Shown here piece by piece: positions 21,162 through 29,511 of a stretch of DNA of 64,000 nucleotides. Source of the DNA: Halobacteriales archaeon QS_4_70_19 (lineage in GTDB: Archaea; Halobacteriota; Halobacteria; Halobacteriales; Haloarculaceae); NCBI GenBank assembly GCA_003020985.1, contig PXRM01000016.1, positions 39,246-103,245 on the forward strand, written 5' to 3'. The position numbers and the translations under genes were made by a program. The notes beneath the pieces were generated by a model. It was not told the DNA's origin. It ran no database searches and saw only the letters and a list, made by a program, of their open reading frames with translations. Numbering within the stretch: position 1 is the first letter of the stretch; the number at the start of each line of letters is the position of its first letter.

Positions 21162-21406
21162 GCCTTCCCACCACGGCGACCCCCTCTGATCCGCCGCACT
21201 CTTGCGGTTCTCCCGGTTGGCCTGCGACCGGTGCCGGCGCAGAACTGGACGAACGTCGAGCCGAACGAGGCACGTTAGCCACCCGGGTCGTTCTCGTAAC
21301 TTATGCGGATACTGTCGGTACCGTGCGCCGACGTGCGCGGCGGCTCACGGGGCCGAACACTCCGAACTCGGGACGTACGAGGCCGGCGCGCGCGAGGGGC
21401 GGGCGG

Positions 21407-22555
21407 TCAAGAGTCGGCGATCGGGAGTTCGACCCGGAACCGGGCCCCCCGCGGCTCGTTGTCCGTGACCGTCACGTCACCACCGTAACGGTCGACCAGC
21501 GTCTCGACCAGGTAGAGGCCGAGGCCCTGTCCGACGCTGCTCTCGTCCTGCTCGCCGGGACCGAAATACGCCTGCTTGTACTCGTCGGGGATGCCCGGCC
21601 CGTCGTCGGCGACGGTGACGACCGCGACGCCGACCGCCGGCTCCGAGCGGAGCGACACCTCGACGTGGGGTGTGGCGCGGTCGCTATGCTCGATCGCGTT
21701 GGCCAGCAGGTTCTCGAAGACGGCCGGCAGCAGGTCGTCGGCGGAGACCATCACCCCCGACTCTGCGTCGACCTCGACGGTCGCCTCCGGGTGGGCCCCG
21801 TCCGTGGTCCGGACCTTCGTCCGGAGCATCGAGGAGAGGTCGACCGGTCCGCAGGCGACCTCGCCGGAGACGGATTTGGCGAGCACCCGGACGTTCTCGA
21901 CCAGGTCGACGATCTCCTCGCCCCGGTCGTCGATGTGGTCGAGGGCGTCGGTGACGGCCGCGGGGTCGGGGTCGTCAGTGTCGAACTCCTCCTCGACGAG
22001 TCGCGCGCTCGCGAGGACGACCTGCATCCCGTTGAGGACGTTGTGGCGCAGGAGCTCGTTGACGAACTCCAGTGTGTCGCGCTGGCGCTCGACGCGCTCC
22101 TGGCTCCGCATCGACCGGACCGTGGAGATGCCGATGAGGAGGCCGGCGATACCGCCCCCACCGGCCGCCAGGAGCAGCTCCTCGACGACGGTCACCTCGG
22201 CGATGGCGCGACCCTGCGAGAGCTGGGAGCTCTGGAGCAGGGCGACGATGGCGACGATGCCCGCCAGCCCGAGTACCGTCCAGAGGCCGGCCCACCAGAG
22301 CTGGTGGGAGTCGAACTGGCTGGTGGCGAGCCAGTAGCCCGCGTAGACGAGGACCGCCGAGAACCCGCCAAGCAGGACGAGTTCGAGAATGGTGAGCACG
22401 AGCCCTGCCGGGCCCGCCGAGTTCGTCGCTGGCGACAGCGCCCGGAAGACGATGACGTACCAGAGCGAGAGCCCCGCGAGGACGATCCCGACTCCACTGA
22501 CGAACCAGGACCCTCCCCCCTGCTCGACCGTCTCCCTGACGCCCCCCGATCTCAT
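21407..22555 (-). CDS. Membrane histidine kinase
   Basis: A 382-residue sensor kinase. Four hydrophobic segments lie in the first 150 residues (about 16-40, 50-72, 85-107 and 125-145), with no PAS or GAF domain. The dimerisation/phospho-acceptor box reads NELLRHNVLNGMQV with the His. The HATPase domain has the N box ENLLANAIEHSD, G1 DDGPGIP and G2 GQGLGLYL. Signal input probably comes through the membrane part. The HalX receiver gene at 25050 is close but not adjacent, so pairing is unproven. Confidence 0.87.
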   Translation of the reverse strand: MRSGGVRETVEQGGGSWFVSGVGIVLAGLSLWYVIVFRALSPATNSAGPAGLVLTILELVLLGGFSAVLVYAGYWLATSQFDSHQLWWAGLWTVLGLAGIVAIVALLQSSQLSQGRAIAEVTVVEELLLAAGGGGIAGLLIGISTVRSMRSQERVERQRDTLEFVNELLRHNVLNGMQVVLASARLVEEEFDTDDPDPAAVTDALDHIDDRGEEIVDLVENVRVLAKSVSGEVACGPVDLSSMLRTKVRTTDGAHPEATVEVDAESGVMVSADDLLPAVFENLLANAIEHSDRATPHVEVSLRSEPAVGVAVVTVADDGPGIPDEYKQAYFGPGEQDESSVGQGLGLYLVETLVDRYGGDVTVTDNEPRGARFRVELPIADS

Positions 22556-22669
22556 ACCGAGTGGGAGGGAGATGGGCACCGCTCCTACTTGCCTCTGTTG
22601 GCCGCCGGGGTGTGAACCGGGCGGTGCCGGCCGCATCGGGGGGCGAGCGCCGCTGCCCCGGTCGTGGCG

Positions 22670-23359
22670 TCAGATGGGGAAGCCCACGTAGAGGACGCTG
22701 GCGACGGCGACGCCGGCACAGAGCAGGAAGCTCAGGCCGAACCCGATCTTGCTCCAGCGGAGCACCTTCCGGCCGTCGAGCGGGCCGAACGGGATCATGT
22801 TGAACCCCGCGAGGACGGCGTTGAGCGTGACCCCGAGCTGGCCGGCGCGGAGGAGGAAGCCGCCATCGGCGAACAGGAAGACCGGGAGGAACAGGCCGGC
22901 GAGGACGACGTTCGTGAGCGGGCCGGCGACGGCGATGCCGGCGCTCTCGCGTGGAGTGATGCGGCCGCTGTGGTAGACGGCGCCGGGCGCGGCGAACAGG
23001 AAGCCGACGAGCGCAGCCGCGATAGCCAGTCCCAGCATCGTGTAGTCGGCCCGGAACTCCGCGACCTGGCCGAAGCGGATGGCGACGACCTTGTGCGCGA
23101 GTTCGTGGAGCAGGAACCCCACGCCCGCAGTGAGCAGCGAGAGCGCCAGCAGCGTGAGGAACTGGTCCGTCCCGAACAGGTCCAGCAGGTCGGCCGGCCC
23201 GACACTGCGCCCCGAGGTGACCAGCAGGAACAGGGTGAACGCGACCCCCAGGGCCAGCCACGCGGCGACGAGGTCGCGCGTTTCGCGGGCGCTGAACGAG
23301 ATGCCCCCGCCGCGGCCGCCGGGCCGTCCCGGAGCGCCGCCGCGACCACTGCGACTCAT
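22670..23359 (-). CDS. Site-2-protease-like M50 zinc metalloprotease
   Basis: A 229-residue integral membrane protease. The zinc motif HELAHK lies in a membrane helix (about residue 85), and the second ligand region is NMIPFGPLDGRK, as in minimal M50 proteases with about six helices and no PDZ domain. It likely cleaves a membrane-bound substrate within the bilayer. Its ATG overlaps the stop of the TraB-like gene (ATGA, 23356-23359), so the two are translationally coupled. Confidence 0.85.
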   Translation of the reverse strand: MSRSGRGGAPGRPGGRGGGISFSARETRDLVAAWLALGVAFTLFLLVTSGRSVGPADLLDLFGTDQFLTLLALSLLTAGVGFLLHELAHKVVAIRFGQVAEFRADYTMLGLAIAAALVGFLFAAPGAVYHSGRITPRESAGIAVAGPLTNVVLAGLFLPVFLFADGGFLLRAGQLGVTLNAVLAGFNMIPFGPLDGRKVLRWSKIGFGLSFLLCAGVAVASVLYVGFPI

Positions 23360-24870
23360 AGCAGTCCCCCCGCGATGAGGTCGACGCTGTTGCGGGCCCC
23401 GGCGAGCATCAGCCGGACGATTTCGTCGGTGCCCCCGATCTCGGCGAACAGGTACGGGATGAGTACCGTCGCGAACAGGACGCTCCCGACGAACGAGCCG
23501 ACGTTGGTGGCGGCGACGATGATGATGAGTCGGAACAGCGGTACGTCGAGCATGCTCCGGAGGAGTTCGGGGATGGGCGTCTCCGTGTCCTCGAGCAGGT
23601 CGTTGAGGTCGCCGATGTCGGCCACGTTGACCGTGAGGTAGCGCAGTTCGACGTAGCCGGCGAACCAGCCCGGCGCCAGCAGCGGGTTGACGGAGGTGAG
23701 CCACGCCACGGCGCCGCCGACGGTCGCGCTGGGCCAGTGCGCCCCCGCGAGCTTCGCGAGGCCGAAGGAGAGCAGGCCGTTGACGAGGAACCAGGCGGCG
23801 AACAGGCGGATCAGGAGGCCGCTGGACGCTCCCGGGACGCCCGTGGCCGCGGCGATGGCCAGCAGGACGAAGAAGGCGAGGAAGCCGAGCGTGAACAGGT
23901 AGCCGAACAGCTTGTACGGCGAGAACCGCGAGGCCTGCTGGCGCCCCGCCAGGTCCGCCATCGGCGGCAGGGGCTCCGGGTCGTCGAGGTACCGCTCGAT
24001 CCCCTGCTGGTGACCGGCGCCCACGACGGCGACAACGTGCTTGCCGGCGTCCCGCAACTGCACCAGCTGGTGGGCGATGTAGGCGTCGCGCTCGTCGATG
24101 AGCGCCTCCGCGCCGCCCGGCGAGAACCGGCGGAACTCCTCCATCATCGCCGTCACGACGTCCGTGTCGGTCAGCTCACCGGGATCGAGCGCCTCCACGT
24201 CCCGGGTTTCGTCGGGGGCGGTCAGGCGGAGCGCGAGCCCGAACAGGACCGCGACACCCAGTCCGACGAGCGCGCCGACCAGCACGGCATCGACGATACC
24301 GGGGAGGGGCGTCCCGGAGGGGACGAGCGGTGCGCCGCCGACGGCGCCGGCGACGAGCGCGGCGAACAGCCCGACGGTCGTGCCGATGCCCAGCCCGACG
24401 GCGAACGGGTCGGCGACCCCGAACGCGAGCCCGCCGAGCAGTCGGAGCTTCTCCAGCCCCGAGAGGCGGGCCCAGAACCGCTGGATCGTCACCTGGATGT
24501 CCCGGTCGACCAGTGCGACGTCGATCCCGAGCGCCTCGCTCCGCTCGACCGCCGCGAGCATCTCTGCCCCCGGGCGGACGTCGAAGCGGTCCCCCAGCCG
24601 CGTCTGGACGTACGAGAGCATCCAGTAGGCGAGGAACTGGAAGACGGTGTTGCCCTCCAGCAGGTCCGCGGCGTCGAGGTCGTCCGGCGTCTCGCCCTTC
24701 AGCTGCCGGTAGCGGCCCTCGTCGAGTTCGACGGCCACCACGTCCGGCTGCTCCTCGTCGATGACCCGCTCGACCTCGTCGACGCTCTCCTGGGAGACGT
24801 GGGCGGTGCCGACGACGCGGACACTGCCCGCGTGTTCGCTTCCGGCGTCGGCGACGGCCCCGTCTGTCAT
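23356..24870 (-). CDS. TraB/PrgY/GumN-family membrane protein
   Basis: A 504-residue protein. The N-terminal soluble TraB domain (15-130 and 215-290) has the family motifs VVGTAHVS near the start, VVAVELDEGRY, and VVAVVGAGHQQGI, whose His and Glu residues are thought to form a protease-like site. Two clusters of membrane helices are present: three at about 155-215 and several from 325 to the end. In the pheromone-plasmid relatives the protein blocks peptide signalling; the archaeal role is unknown. Coupling with an M50 protease gene suggests a joint membrane proteolysis function. Confidence 0.82.
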   Translation of the reverse strand: MTDGAVADAGSEHAGSVRVVGTAHVSQESVDEVERVIDEEQPDVVAVELDEGRYRQLKGETPDDLDAADLLEGNTVFQFLAYWMLSYVQTRLGDRFDVRPGAEMLAAVERSEALGIDVALVDRDIQVTIQRFWARLSGLEKLRLLGGLAFGVADPFAVGLGIGTTVGLFAALVAGAVGGAPLVPSGTPLPGIVDAVLVGALVGLGVAVLFGLALRLTAPDETRDVEALDPGELTDTDVVTAMMEEFRRFSPGGAEALIDERDAYIAHQLVQLRDAGKHVVAVVGAGHQQGIERYLDDPEPLPPMADLAGRQQASRFSPYKLFGYLFTLGFLAFFVLLAIAAATGVPGASSGLLIRLFAAWFLVNGLLSFGLAKLAGAHWPSATVGGAVAWLTSVNPLLAPGWFAGYVELRYLTVNVADIGDLNDLLEDTETPIPELLRSMLDVPLFRLIIIVAATNVGSFVGSVLFATVLIPYLFAEIGGTDEIVRLMLAGARNSVDLIAGGLL

Positions 24871-25049
24871 GAGGTGAGTTCGCCCGGCGAGCCGCTTACA
24901 CCTGTCGGAGTCGGTGCGGGCTCCGGGCAGCCACGAGGGGGTTGCTTCACGCCGCGAAGCACCGAGAGAACCTTTACTATCGGCGCACCTAATACAGGGA
25001 CGATGCGACGTAGCGCTCGGACGACCCAGCACCGGAGGACGCTCCGTCG

Positions 25050-25607
25050 ATGACCACCGTACTGATCGTCGACGACGAGCCGAACGTGGTCGAGGCCTAC
25101 GGCCTCTGGCTCCGAGACGAATACGACATCCGAACGGCCGAAGGGGGCCGCGAGGCGCTCGACGAGGTGGACGAGGGCGTCGACGTGGTCCTGCTGGACC
25201 GGCGGATGCCGGAGCTCTCGGGGGACGAGGTGCTCGAGGAGATCAACGGGCGGGGGCTCGACCCCCGGGTCGCGATGGTGACCGCCGTCGACCCGGACTT
25301 CGACATCGTCGACATGGCGTTCGACGCCTACCTCACGAAGCCGGTCACGAAGTCGGACCTCGTCGAGACGGTCGAGCAGTTGCGCTCGCTGAAGGAGTAC
25401 GAGGCGGGGGTCCGCAAGCAGTTCGCCCTCGCCGAGAAGCGGGCGGTGCTGGAGATGGAGATGAGCGAGGCCGAACTCGCCGGAAACGAGGAGTACCAGG
25501 AGCTGATCGCGGAACTGGAGCGGATCGAGGCCGAGACGGGCGAGCGCGCGGAGGACCTGAACCACGACGCCTTCGCGGCCGCCGTCCGCGACCTCGTCGA
25601 GGAGTAG
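25050..25607 (+). CDS. HalX-domain response regulator
   Basis: A 185-residue two-component regulator. The receiver domain (1-115) has the acidic pair VDDEP, phospho-acceptor Asp in VVLLDRRMPE (about residue 50), the T in AMVTA and the Lys in YLTKPV. A HalX domain follows (about 118-183), a helical output module restricted to haloarchaea (EYEAGVRKQFALAEKRAVLE). The start at 25050 has GGAGG about 12 nt upstream. An ATG at 25003 is out of frame. Its kinase is not identified. Confidence 0.88.
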   Translation: MTTVLIVDDEPNVVEAYGLWLRDEYDIRTAEGGREALDEVDEGVDVVLLDRRMPELSGDEVLEEINGRGLDPRVAMVTAVDPDFDIVDMAFDAYLTKPVTKSDLVETVEQLRSLKEYEAGVRKQFALAEKRAVLEMEMSEAELAGNEEYQELIAELERIEAETGERAEDLNHDAFAAAVRDLVEE

Positions 25608-25657
25608 ACCCACCCCGGCCGGCGCGATCGCCGCCGCGCCGTCCCCCCGACGGGACT

Positions 25658-26026
25658 TCAGGCCGCCGCGTCATCCTCCTCGCTCTCCGTCTCGACGACC
25701 TCGATGACCTTCAGCGGGACGTTCCGGAGCGCGCCGCCGACCTCGCTGGTGGCGATACGGCTGGCGTGCTCGTCGGACTCCGCGTCGAAGATTTCCATCT
25801 CCAGGGCCAACCCGACCAGCGCCGTGTCCGCGGCGACGAACACGGAGTCGAGCGTCTCCCGGCAGGCCGGGCAGGTCGTCGCGCCCACGTTCATGTCGAC
25901 GTACTCCAGGTCGGCCTCATTGAGTCGCTTGCCGGCCTCGCTGATGGCGACGCCGATGGCGTCGTTCGAATCCTCGACGTCTCGCACGAGCCACGCGGCC
26001 TCCATCCGGACGTAGTAGTTGCTCAT
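25658..26026 (-). CDS. UPF0212 (DUF555) family protein
   Basis: A 122-residue conserved archaeal protein beginning MSNYYVRMEAAWLVRDV. A CPAC motif (about 52-55) suggests a metal or redox role. The C-terminal tail is acidic. Length and sequence match the euryarchaeal UPF0212 family, whose function is unknown. Confidence 0.85.
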   Translation of the reverse strand: MSNYYVRMEAAWLVRDVEDSNDAIGVAISEAGKRLNEADLEYVDMNVGATTCPACRETLDSVFVAADTALVGLALEMEIFDAESDEHASRIATSEVGGALRNVPLKVIEVVETESEEDDAAA

Positions 26027-26136
26027 ACCCGTGGATGTGGGGGCACTGCGGAATTGGCTTGTGGTTCGTCGGTCGCACGGTGAGGGCTGCGGTGACGCTC
26101 CCTACGACGCCCTTGCGCTCTCGCACTACGGAGACG

Positions 26137-26310
26137 CCAGCGACGGAACCATCGACGAAGCCCTCACGTTTCTTCACGGCTGCAGTGACGGCAACCACGA
26201 CAACGGGGACGCCTACGCCCGCGAAGCCCTCTCGCTCTCGACCGGCCGCGCCTCGCTGCGCTCCTCACTCGCTCCCTTCGGTCGCTCGTTGCGGTGCTTG
26301 CGTCGTCGGG
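26137..26310. repeat. Dispersed intergenic repeat, left copy
   Basis: Contains GACGAAGCCCTCACG and, downstream, GACGGCAACC ... CGCGAAGCCCTCTCGCTCTCG. The latter matches 63839-63890 closely (GACGGCGACGGGAACGC ... CGAAGCCCTCGCGCTCTCG). Both copies go on to GCTTCGCTCG/CTGCGCTCCT-type sequence. It is not protein-coding in any consistent frame. Role unknown. Confidence 0.45.
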
Positions 26311-26563
26311 GCCGGGTCGAGATCGCTCGCCCTTCGAGTCCGCCAGGAAGTTGAACGTGTCACGGGCGCGGTGGCCCTGCCCTTCCCCGGGTTGCGCGGG
26401 CTCACTCGCGAGGCGTCCGCCACGCGCGGCCCGGCCAGGGAGCGGCTGCTCGGCCGGCGGGTTCCGAGAACGGGAAGCGCGCTCGCGCCCCTTCTGTGGA
26501 GGCGCGAGCGCGGGGAGGTGTGGGGACACTAGCACTCCGCTGGAACCACCACGCGCAGACGCA

Positions 26564-26661
26564 CGGTGAATCAGGCAACAGGGTGGAACTGAAAGGACCG
26601 CGACGCCGACGAGGACGAGGCCGACGACCGGTGAATCAGGCAACAGGGTGGAACTGAAAGG
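26564..26661. repeat. Pair of perfect 33-bp direct repeats with 32-bp spacer
   Basis: A 33-bp unit beginning CGGTGAATCAGGCAACAG and ending GGTGGAACTGAAAGG occurs at 26564-26596 and 26629-26661 without mismatch; the period is 65 bp. The end GGAACTGAAAG resembles the 3' terminus of many archaeal CRISPR repeats, and the period fits a 30-nt repeat plus 35-nt spacer. Only two copies exist, the spacer is GAC/GAG-rich low complexity, and no cas gene is in the window, so I do not call it a CRISPR array. Confidence 0.7.
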
Positions 26662-26670
26662 GGCCGCCCG

Positions 26671-26725
26671 GCTGGCCGGCTCAGCCGGCCAGCTATCCGT
26701 TTCCCGGCGGAGCCGAGAAATCACT
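26671..26725. repeat. Hairpin-rich dispersed element, copy 3 (second half only)
   Basis: Contains the perfect hairpin GCCGGC-TCA-GCCGGC, then CCAGCTATCCG, CGGC-GGA-GCCG and AATCACTCGC. This is the same block order as 6050-6105 after arginase, but the stem bases differ in a compensating way. Confidence 0.5.
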
Positions 26726-26859
26726 CGCCCCGGCCCCGGCGAAGCAAGCACTGGACCGGAGCGAGCGAAGTCCTCGTGAGCGAAGCGAACGAGGGCCGTG
26801 CCAGAGCCTGCTCTGGCTGAGCGAGCGGAGGGAAGCGTGCAGCGAGCCGCGGCCGGTCA

Positions 26860-26941
26860 AGCGGGCGGGGGCTTTCTACACGGGGTCGTCGTCGCTGCCA
26901 TCGCTGTCGTCGCAGAGAGCGGGCAGGGGCTTTCTACACGG
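26860..26941. repeat. Pair of 24-bp direct repeats with 34-bp spacer
   Basis: A 24-bp unit AGCGGGC(G/A)GGGG followed by CTTTCTACACGG lies at 26860-26883 and 26918-26941, with one mismatch and period 58 bp. The spacer is 34 bp and CGTCGT-rich. Unlike the 33-bp pair in sequence but similar in design. Confidence 0.65.
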
Positions 26942-27169
26942 TACGTCCTCACGAAATTCTCAATTCTGATATGCTTTCGCAGTCGTGCTGAATACACAGC
27001 GCGAGTCGGTAAATAATTGGATATCGAGATTATTGGGAAATCAGAATCTCCGCGACAATGTTGCGGACATATCGATCAAATTCGAACACGAGCGGTGAAG
27101 TATCTGTCGCGGCTTCCACCCGTCCCCGGACACACAACCCCTATGTGCGCCGACGTCGGCCACACGGAT

Positions 27170-28138
27170 ATGAGCGACTCGGGCCCCGAACAGGTGGACG
27201 ACCCGGACTACCACAGCCGGAACCACACGGCGGCCCAGACCTGCGGCTGGACCGCCAACGCGCTCCGTGGGGAGGGGCGCTGCTACAAGAACACCTTCTA
27301 CGGCATCCAGAGCCACCGCTGCATCCAGATGACGCCGGTCGTCAAGTGTAACGAGCGCTGCGTCTTCTGCTGGCGGGACCACCAGGGCCACTCCTACGAA
27401 CTGGACGGCGTCGAGTGGGACGACCCCGCGGCCGTCGTGGACGCGAGCATCGAACTCCAGCGGAAGCTACTGTCGGGGTTCGGCGGCAACGACCAGGTCC
27501 CGCGCGAGGCGTTCGAGGAGGCGATGGAGCCCCGACACGTCGCCATCTCGCTGGACGGCGAGCCGACGCTGTACCCGTACCTCTCGGAACTCATCGAGGC
27601 GTTCCACGACCGGGGCATCACCACCTTCCTCGTCTCGAACGGGACGCGGCCGGAGGTGCTGGCCGACTGTGACCCGACCCAGCTGTACGTCAGCGTCGAC
27701 GCCGCCGACCGGGCGACGTTCGACGACGTGGTCGGGGCGATGGAGGACGGCGCGTGGGACCGGCTGATCGACACGCTGGACGTGCTCGCGGCCAAGGAGG
27801 AGACCCGGACGGTGCTGCGGACGACGGTCCTGAAGGGGTTCAACGACCATCACCCCGAGTGGTACGCCGGGATGTACGACCGCGCCGACGCCGACTTCGT
27901 GGAGCTGAAGGCGTATATGCACGTCGGGCACTCCCGCAGCCGGCTCGACCGCTCGGCGATGCCCGAGCACGAGGAGGTGCTGGCGTTCACCGAGGCCGTC
28001 CAGGAGCACCTGCCCACGCATCCGGTGCTGCGCGACGTCGAGGCGTCGCGGGTCACGCTGCTCGCGCGCGACGAGGACACCTGGGTCCCGAAACTGAAGG
28101 GCGGCAGCGAGTTCTGGGAACAGGAGCCGTACGCCTGA
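27170..28138 (+). CDS. taw1: tRNA 4-demethylwyosine synthase (TYW1, radical SAM)
   Basis: Makes the tricyclic base 4-demethylwyosine at position 37 of tRNA-Phe from N1-methylguanosine and pyruvate. The 322-residue protein has the radical-SAM cysteines C60, C64 and C67 (CNERCVFCW) and the extra cysteines C25, C38 and C51 that hold the second Fe-S cluster of TYW1. There is no flavodoxin domain, as is normal for archaea. I start at ATG 27170 because family similarity begins there. An ATG nine codons upstream (27143) is equally possible, while the longer frame to 27017 is AT-rich promoter DNA. Confidence 0.92.
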   Translation: MSDSGPEQVDDPDYHSRNHTAAQTCGWTANALRGEGRCYKNTFYGIQSHRCIQMTPVVKCNERCVFCWRDHQGHSYELDGVEWDDPAAVVDASIELQRKLLSGFGGNDQVPREAFEEAMEPRHVAISLDGEPTLYPYLSELIEAFHDRGITTFLVSNGTRPEVLADCDPTQLYVSVDAADRATFDDVVGAMEDGAWDRLIDTLDVLAAKEETRTVLRTTVLKGFNDHHPEWYAGMYDRADADFVELKAYMHVGHSRSRLDRSAMPEHEEVLAFTEAVQEHLPTHPVLRDVEASRVTLLARDEDTWVPKLKGGSEFWEQEPYA

Positions 28139-28159
28139 GGCGCCCGTCTCCGCCCTCGT

Positions 28160-29182
28160 TCAGGGCAGGACGACGTCGATCTCGAGGCCGATATCGCGTT
28201 CGACCATCGCCCGGCACTGGTCCATCGTCGTCCCCGCGATGCCGGCGGTAGTGAGGTGGGTGAGGATACCGCCGGCCTCCTTCCCGGTCCCGAGCGCTCC
28301 GATGATTGGGGAGCCGGAATCGCCGGGTGACGCGCGGATGCCCGCGAACCAGGTGTCCTGTTCCGGGTTGCCGCCGAACGAGGTCCCCGAGGAGCCCATC
28401 GTCGGGTAGACCTCGCCGTTGGCGACGCCGGCGCCGTACTGGTTGATAGGGAGCCCCGGGTCGATGGCGTCGCCGGAGACCCCGTTCGGACCGCCCCACT
28501 GGGGCATCGAGGGGTCGACCAGGTCGCGTTTGTCGGCGGGGATGCGGACGATGCCGAAGTCGTGACCCGGGCCGTCCTCGCCGTTTCGCACCTCCTGTCG
28601 GGCGTAGACGACCTCGCCGAGCTCGACGACCGGACCCTCCACGACCGACAGGCCGGTCGCGCCGCCGAACGTACAGTCCAGACAGACCGAGACGGTTCCG
28701 AGCTGGCTGGTGTCGAACGCCTCGCCGTCCTGTCGCTCCTCCGCGGTCGCCGCGTTCTCGCTGGCAGCGGCATCCGTCGGCAGGAAGCAGTGGCCCGCCG
28801 CACCGATGTAGAGGTCACCGCCGGACGAAGTGCCCTGGTCGTCCGCGCTCGCGTCGCCCGACTCGCTCCCGGGGAACGACTCCCAGATGAAGTTCGCGGT
28901 GCACCCGGCGGTTCCACCGTCGGGGAACTCGATAAACATCTGCGACCCGGGCCGGACACCGGTCGCTTGCTCGGGAACGCCGTACTGGTCGACCGGCCGG
29001 GTGTTCATCTCGACATCCGACAGGTCCAGACACGGCGCTCTCCCGATGACCGTGGGGTGGTCACCGTCGCTGTCGTCGGTGGTCGGGAGCCCGCTCGCGG
29101 ACGCGGGACCGACAGCCCCCACGCCGATGGCGGCTGCGGATGTGGCTCTGAGCAGCTGTCGACGAGTGAATTCGTCGGGCAT
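28160..29182 (-). CDS. Tat-secreted trypsin-like serine protease
   Basis: A 340-residue secreted protease of the chymotrypsin fold. The signal TRRQLLRATSAAAIGVGAVG is a twin-arginine peptide, with cleavage likely near ASA-SG (residue 30). The catalytic triad is visible as H131 (IGAAGHCF), D208 (GPGHDFGIVRI) and S289 (ASPGDSGSP). Cysteine pairs C94/C132 and C167/C170 could form disulfides. Substrate unknown; probably an extracellular or surface protease. A TATA-like CTTATTAC is centred 24 nt before the ATG. A decayed paralogue lies just upstream. Confidence 0.86.
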   Translation of the reverse strand: MPDEFTRRQLLRATSAAAIGVGAVGPASASGLPTTDDSDGDHPTVIGRAPCLDLSDVEMNTRPVDQYGVPEQATGVRPGSQMFIEFPDGGTAGCTANFIWESFPGSESGDASADDQGTSSGGDLYIGAAGHCFLPTDAAASENAATAEERQDGEAFDTSQLGTVSVCLDCTFGGATGLSVVEGPVVELGEVVYARQEVRNGEDGPGHDFGIVRIPADKRDLVDPSMPQWGGPNGVSGDAIDPGLPINQYGAGVANGEVYPTMGSSGTSFGGNPEQDTWFAGIRASPGDSGSPIIGALGTGKEAGGILTHLTTAGIAGTTMDQCRAMVERDIGLEIDVVLP

Positions 29183-29431
29183 GCCTGCAGGTGGGAACGG
29201 CTGTAATAAGGTTCCGCTGCCGTGGTCATAACCCTGTTTATCTATCGAACGTCCGATTAGTACGGTACAAGAAACCGTTCACACCGAGCCTGCTCTCGCG
29301 GGTCCCGCCACCAGCCGCGGCTGGCTATCCGCGACGTAGACCGCTCGGCGACGCCGGGTGCTCGACGGGACCGAGGTCGAATCCACGCACGAGAGAGCGG
29401 TGTTCGCCTCGAGGTGTGGCCGAAGGTCTCG

Positions 29432-29511
29432 TACGGATTACGCTAACCGTTCCCCACGGCGACCACCCGAGTGCGGAGGTTCGATGTGGAAATGACGTAG
29501 CGTAATCCGTA
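29432..29511 (-). mobile_element. 80-bp MITE-like element, copy 1
   Basis: A palindromic element with perfect 14-bp terminal inverted repeats TACGGATTACGCTA (29432-29445) and TAGCGTAATCCGTA (29498-29511). On the minus strand it begins immediately after the TGA (29514-29512) that closes the decayed protease gene. The interior is about 89% identical over 80 bp to the element at 40906-40985, in the same orientation relative to the upstream gene. It has no coding capacity. Confidence 0.75.

Larger units (their letters stand above)
26027..27142. other. Long non-coding, repeat-bearing interval
   Basis: About 1.1 kb without a credible gene: every long open frame here is Arg/Ser/Ala-rich and unlike known families. 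It holds a block shared with the right end of the window (26137-26310), a 33-bp direct-repeat pair, a hairpin element (26671-26725), a purine-rich GAGCGAGCGAAG-type stretch (26750-26860), a 24-bp direct-repeat pair, and finally an AT-rich run at about 26945-27060, probably upstream DNA of the TYW1 gene. No tRNA or other recognisable RNA gene was found. Confidence 0.6.

Noticed and set aside
26564-26661. CRISPR array.
   Set aside because: Only two repeats and one low-complexity spacer, with no leader and no cas genes in the window. Reported as a repeat pair instead.
26019-26751. Open frames on both strands in the 26-27 kb gap (111 aa plus strand, 195 aa minus strand).
   Set aside because: Composition is Arg/Ser/Ala-rich, they cross repeat blocks, and no motif or start signal supports them.
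27017-27169. 51-residue N-terminal extension of TYW1.
   Set aside because: The DNA here is AT-rich promoter-like and the residues do not resemble TYW1.
29432-29511. Simple rho-independent-style terminator.
   Set aside because: The inverted ends are long and a near copy with the same ends exists 11 kb away, which points to a repeat element; a terminator role may be secondary.
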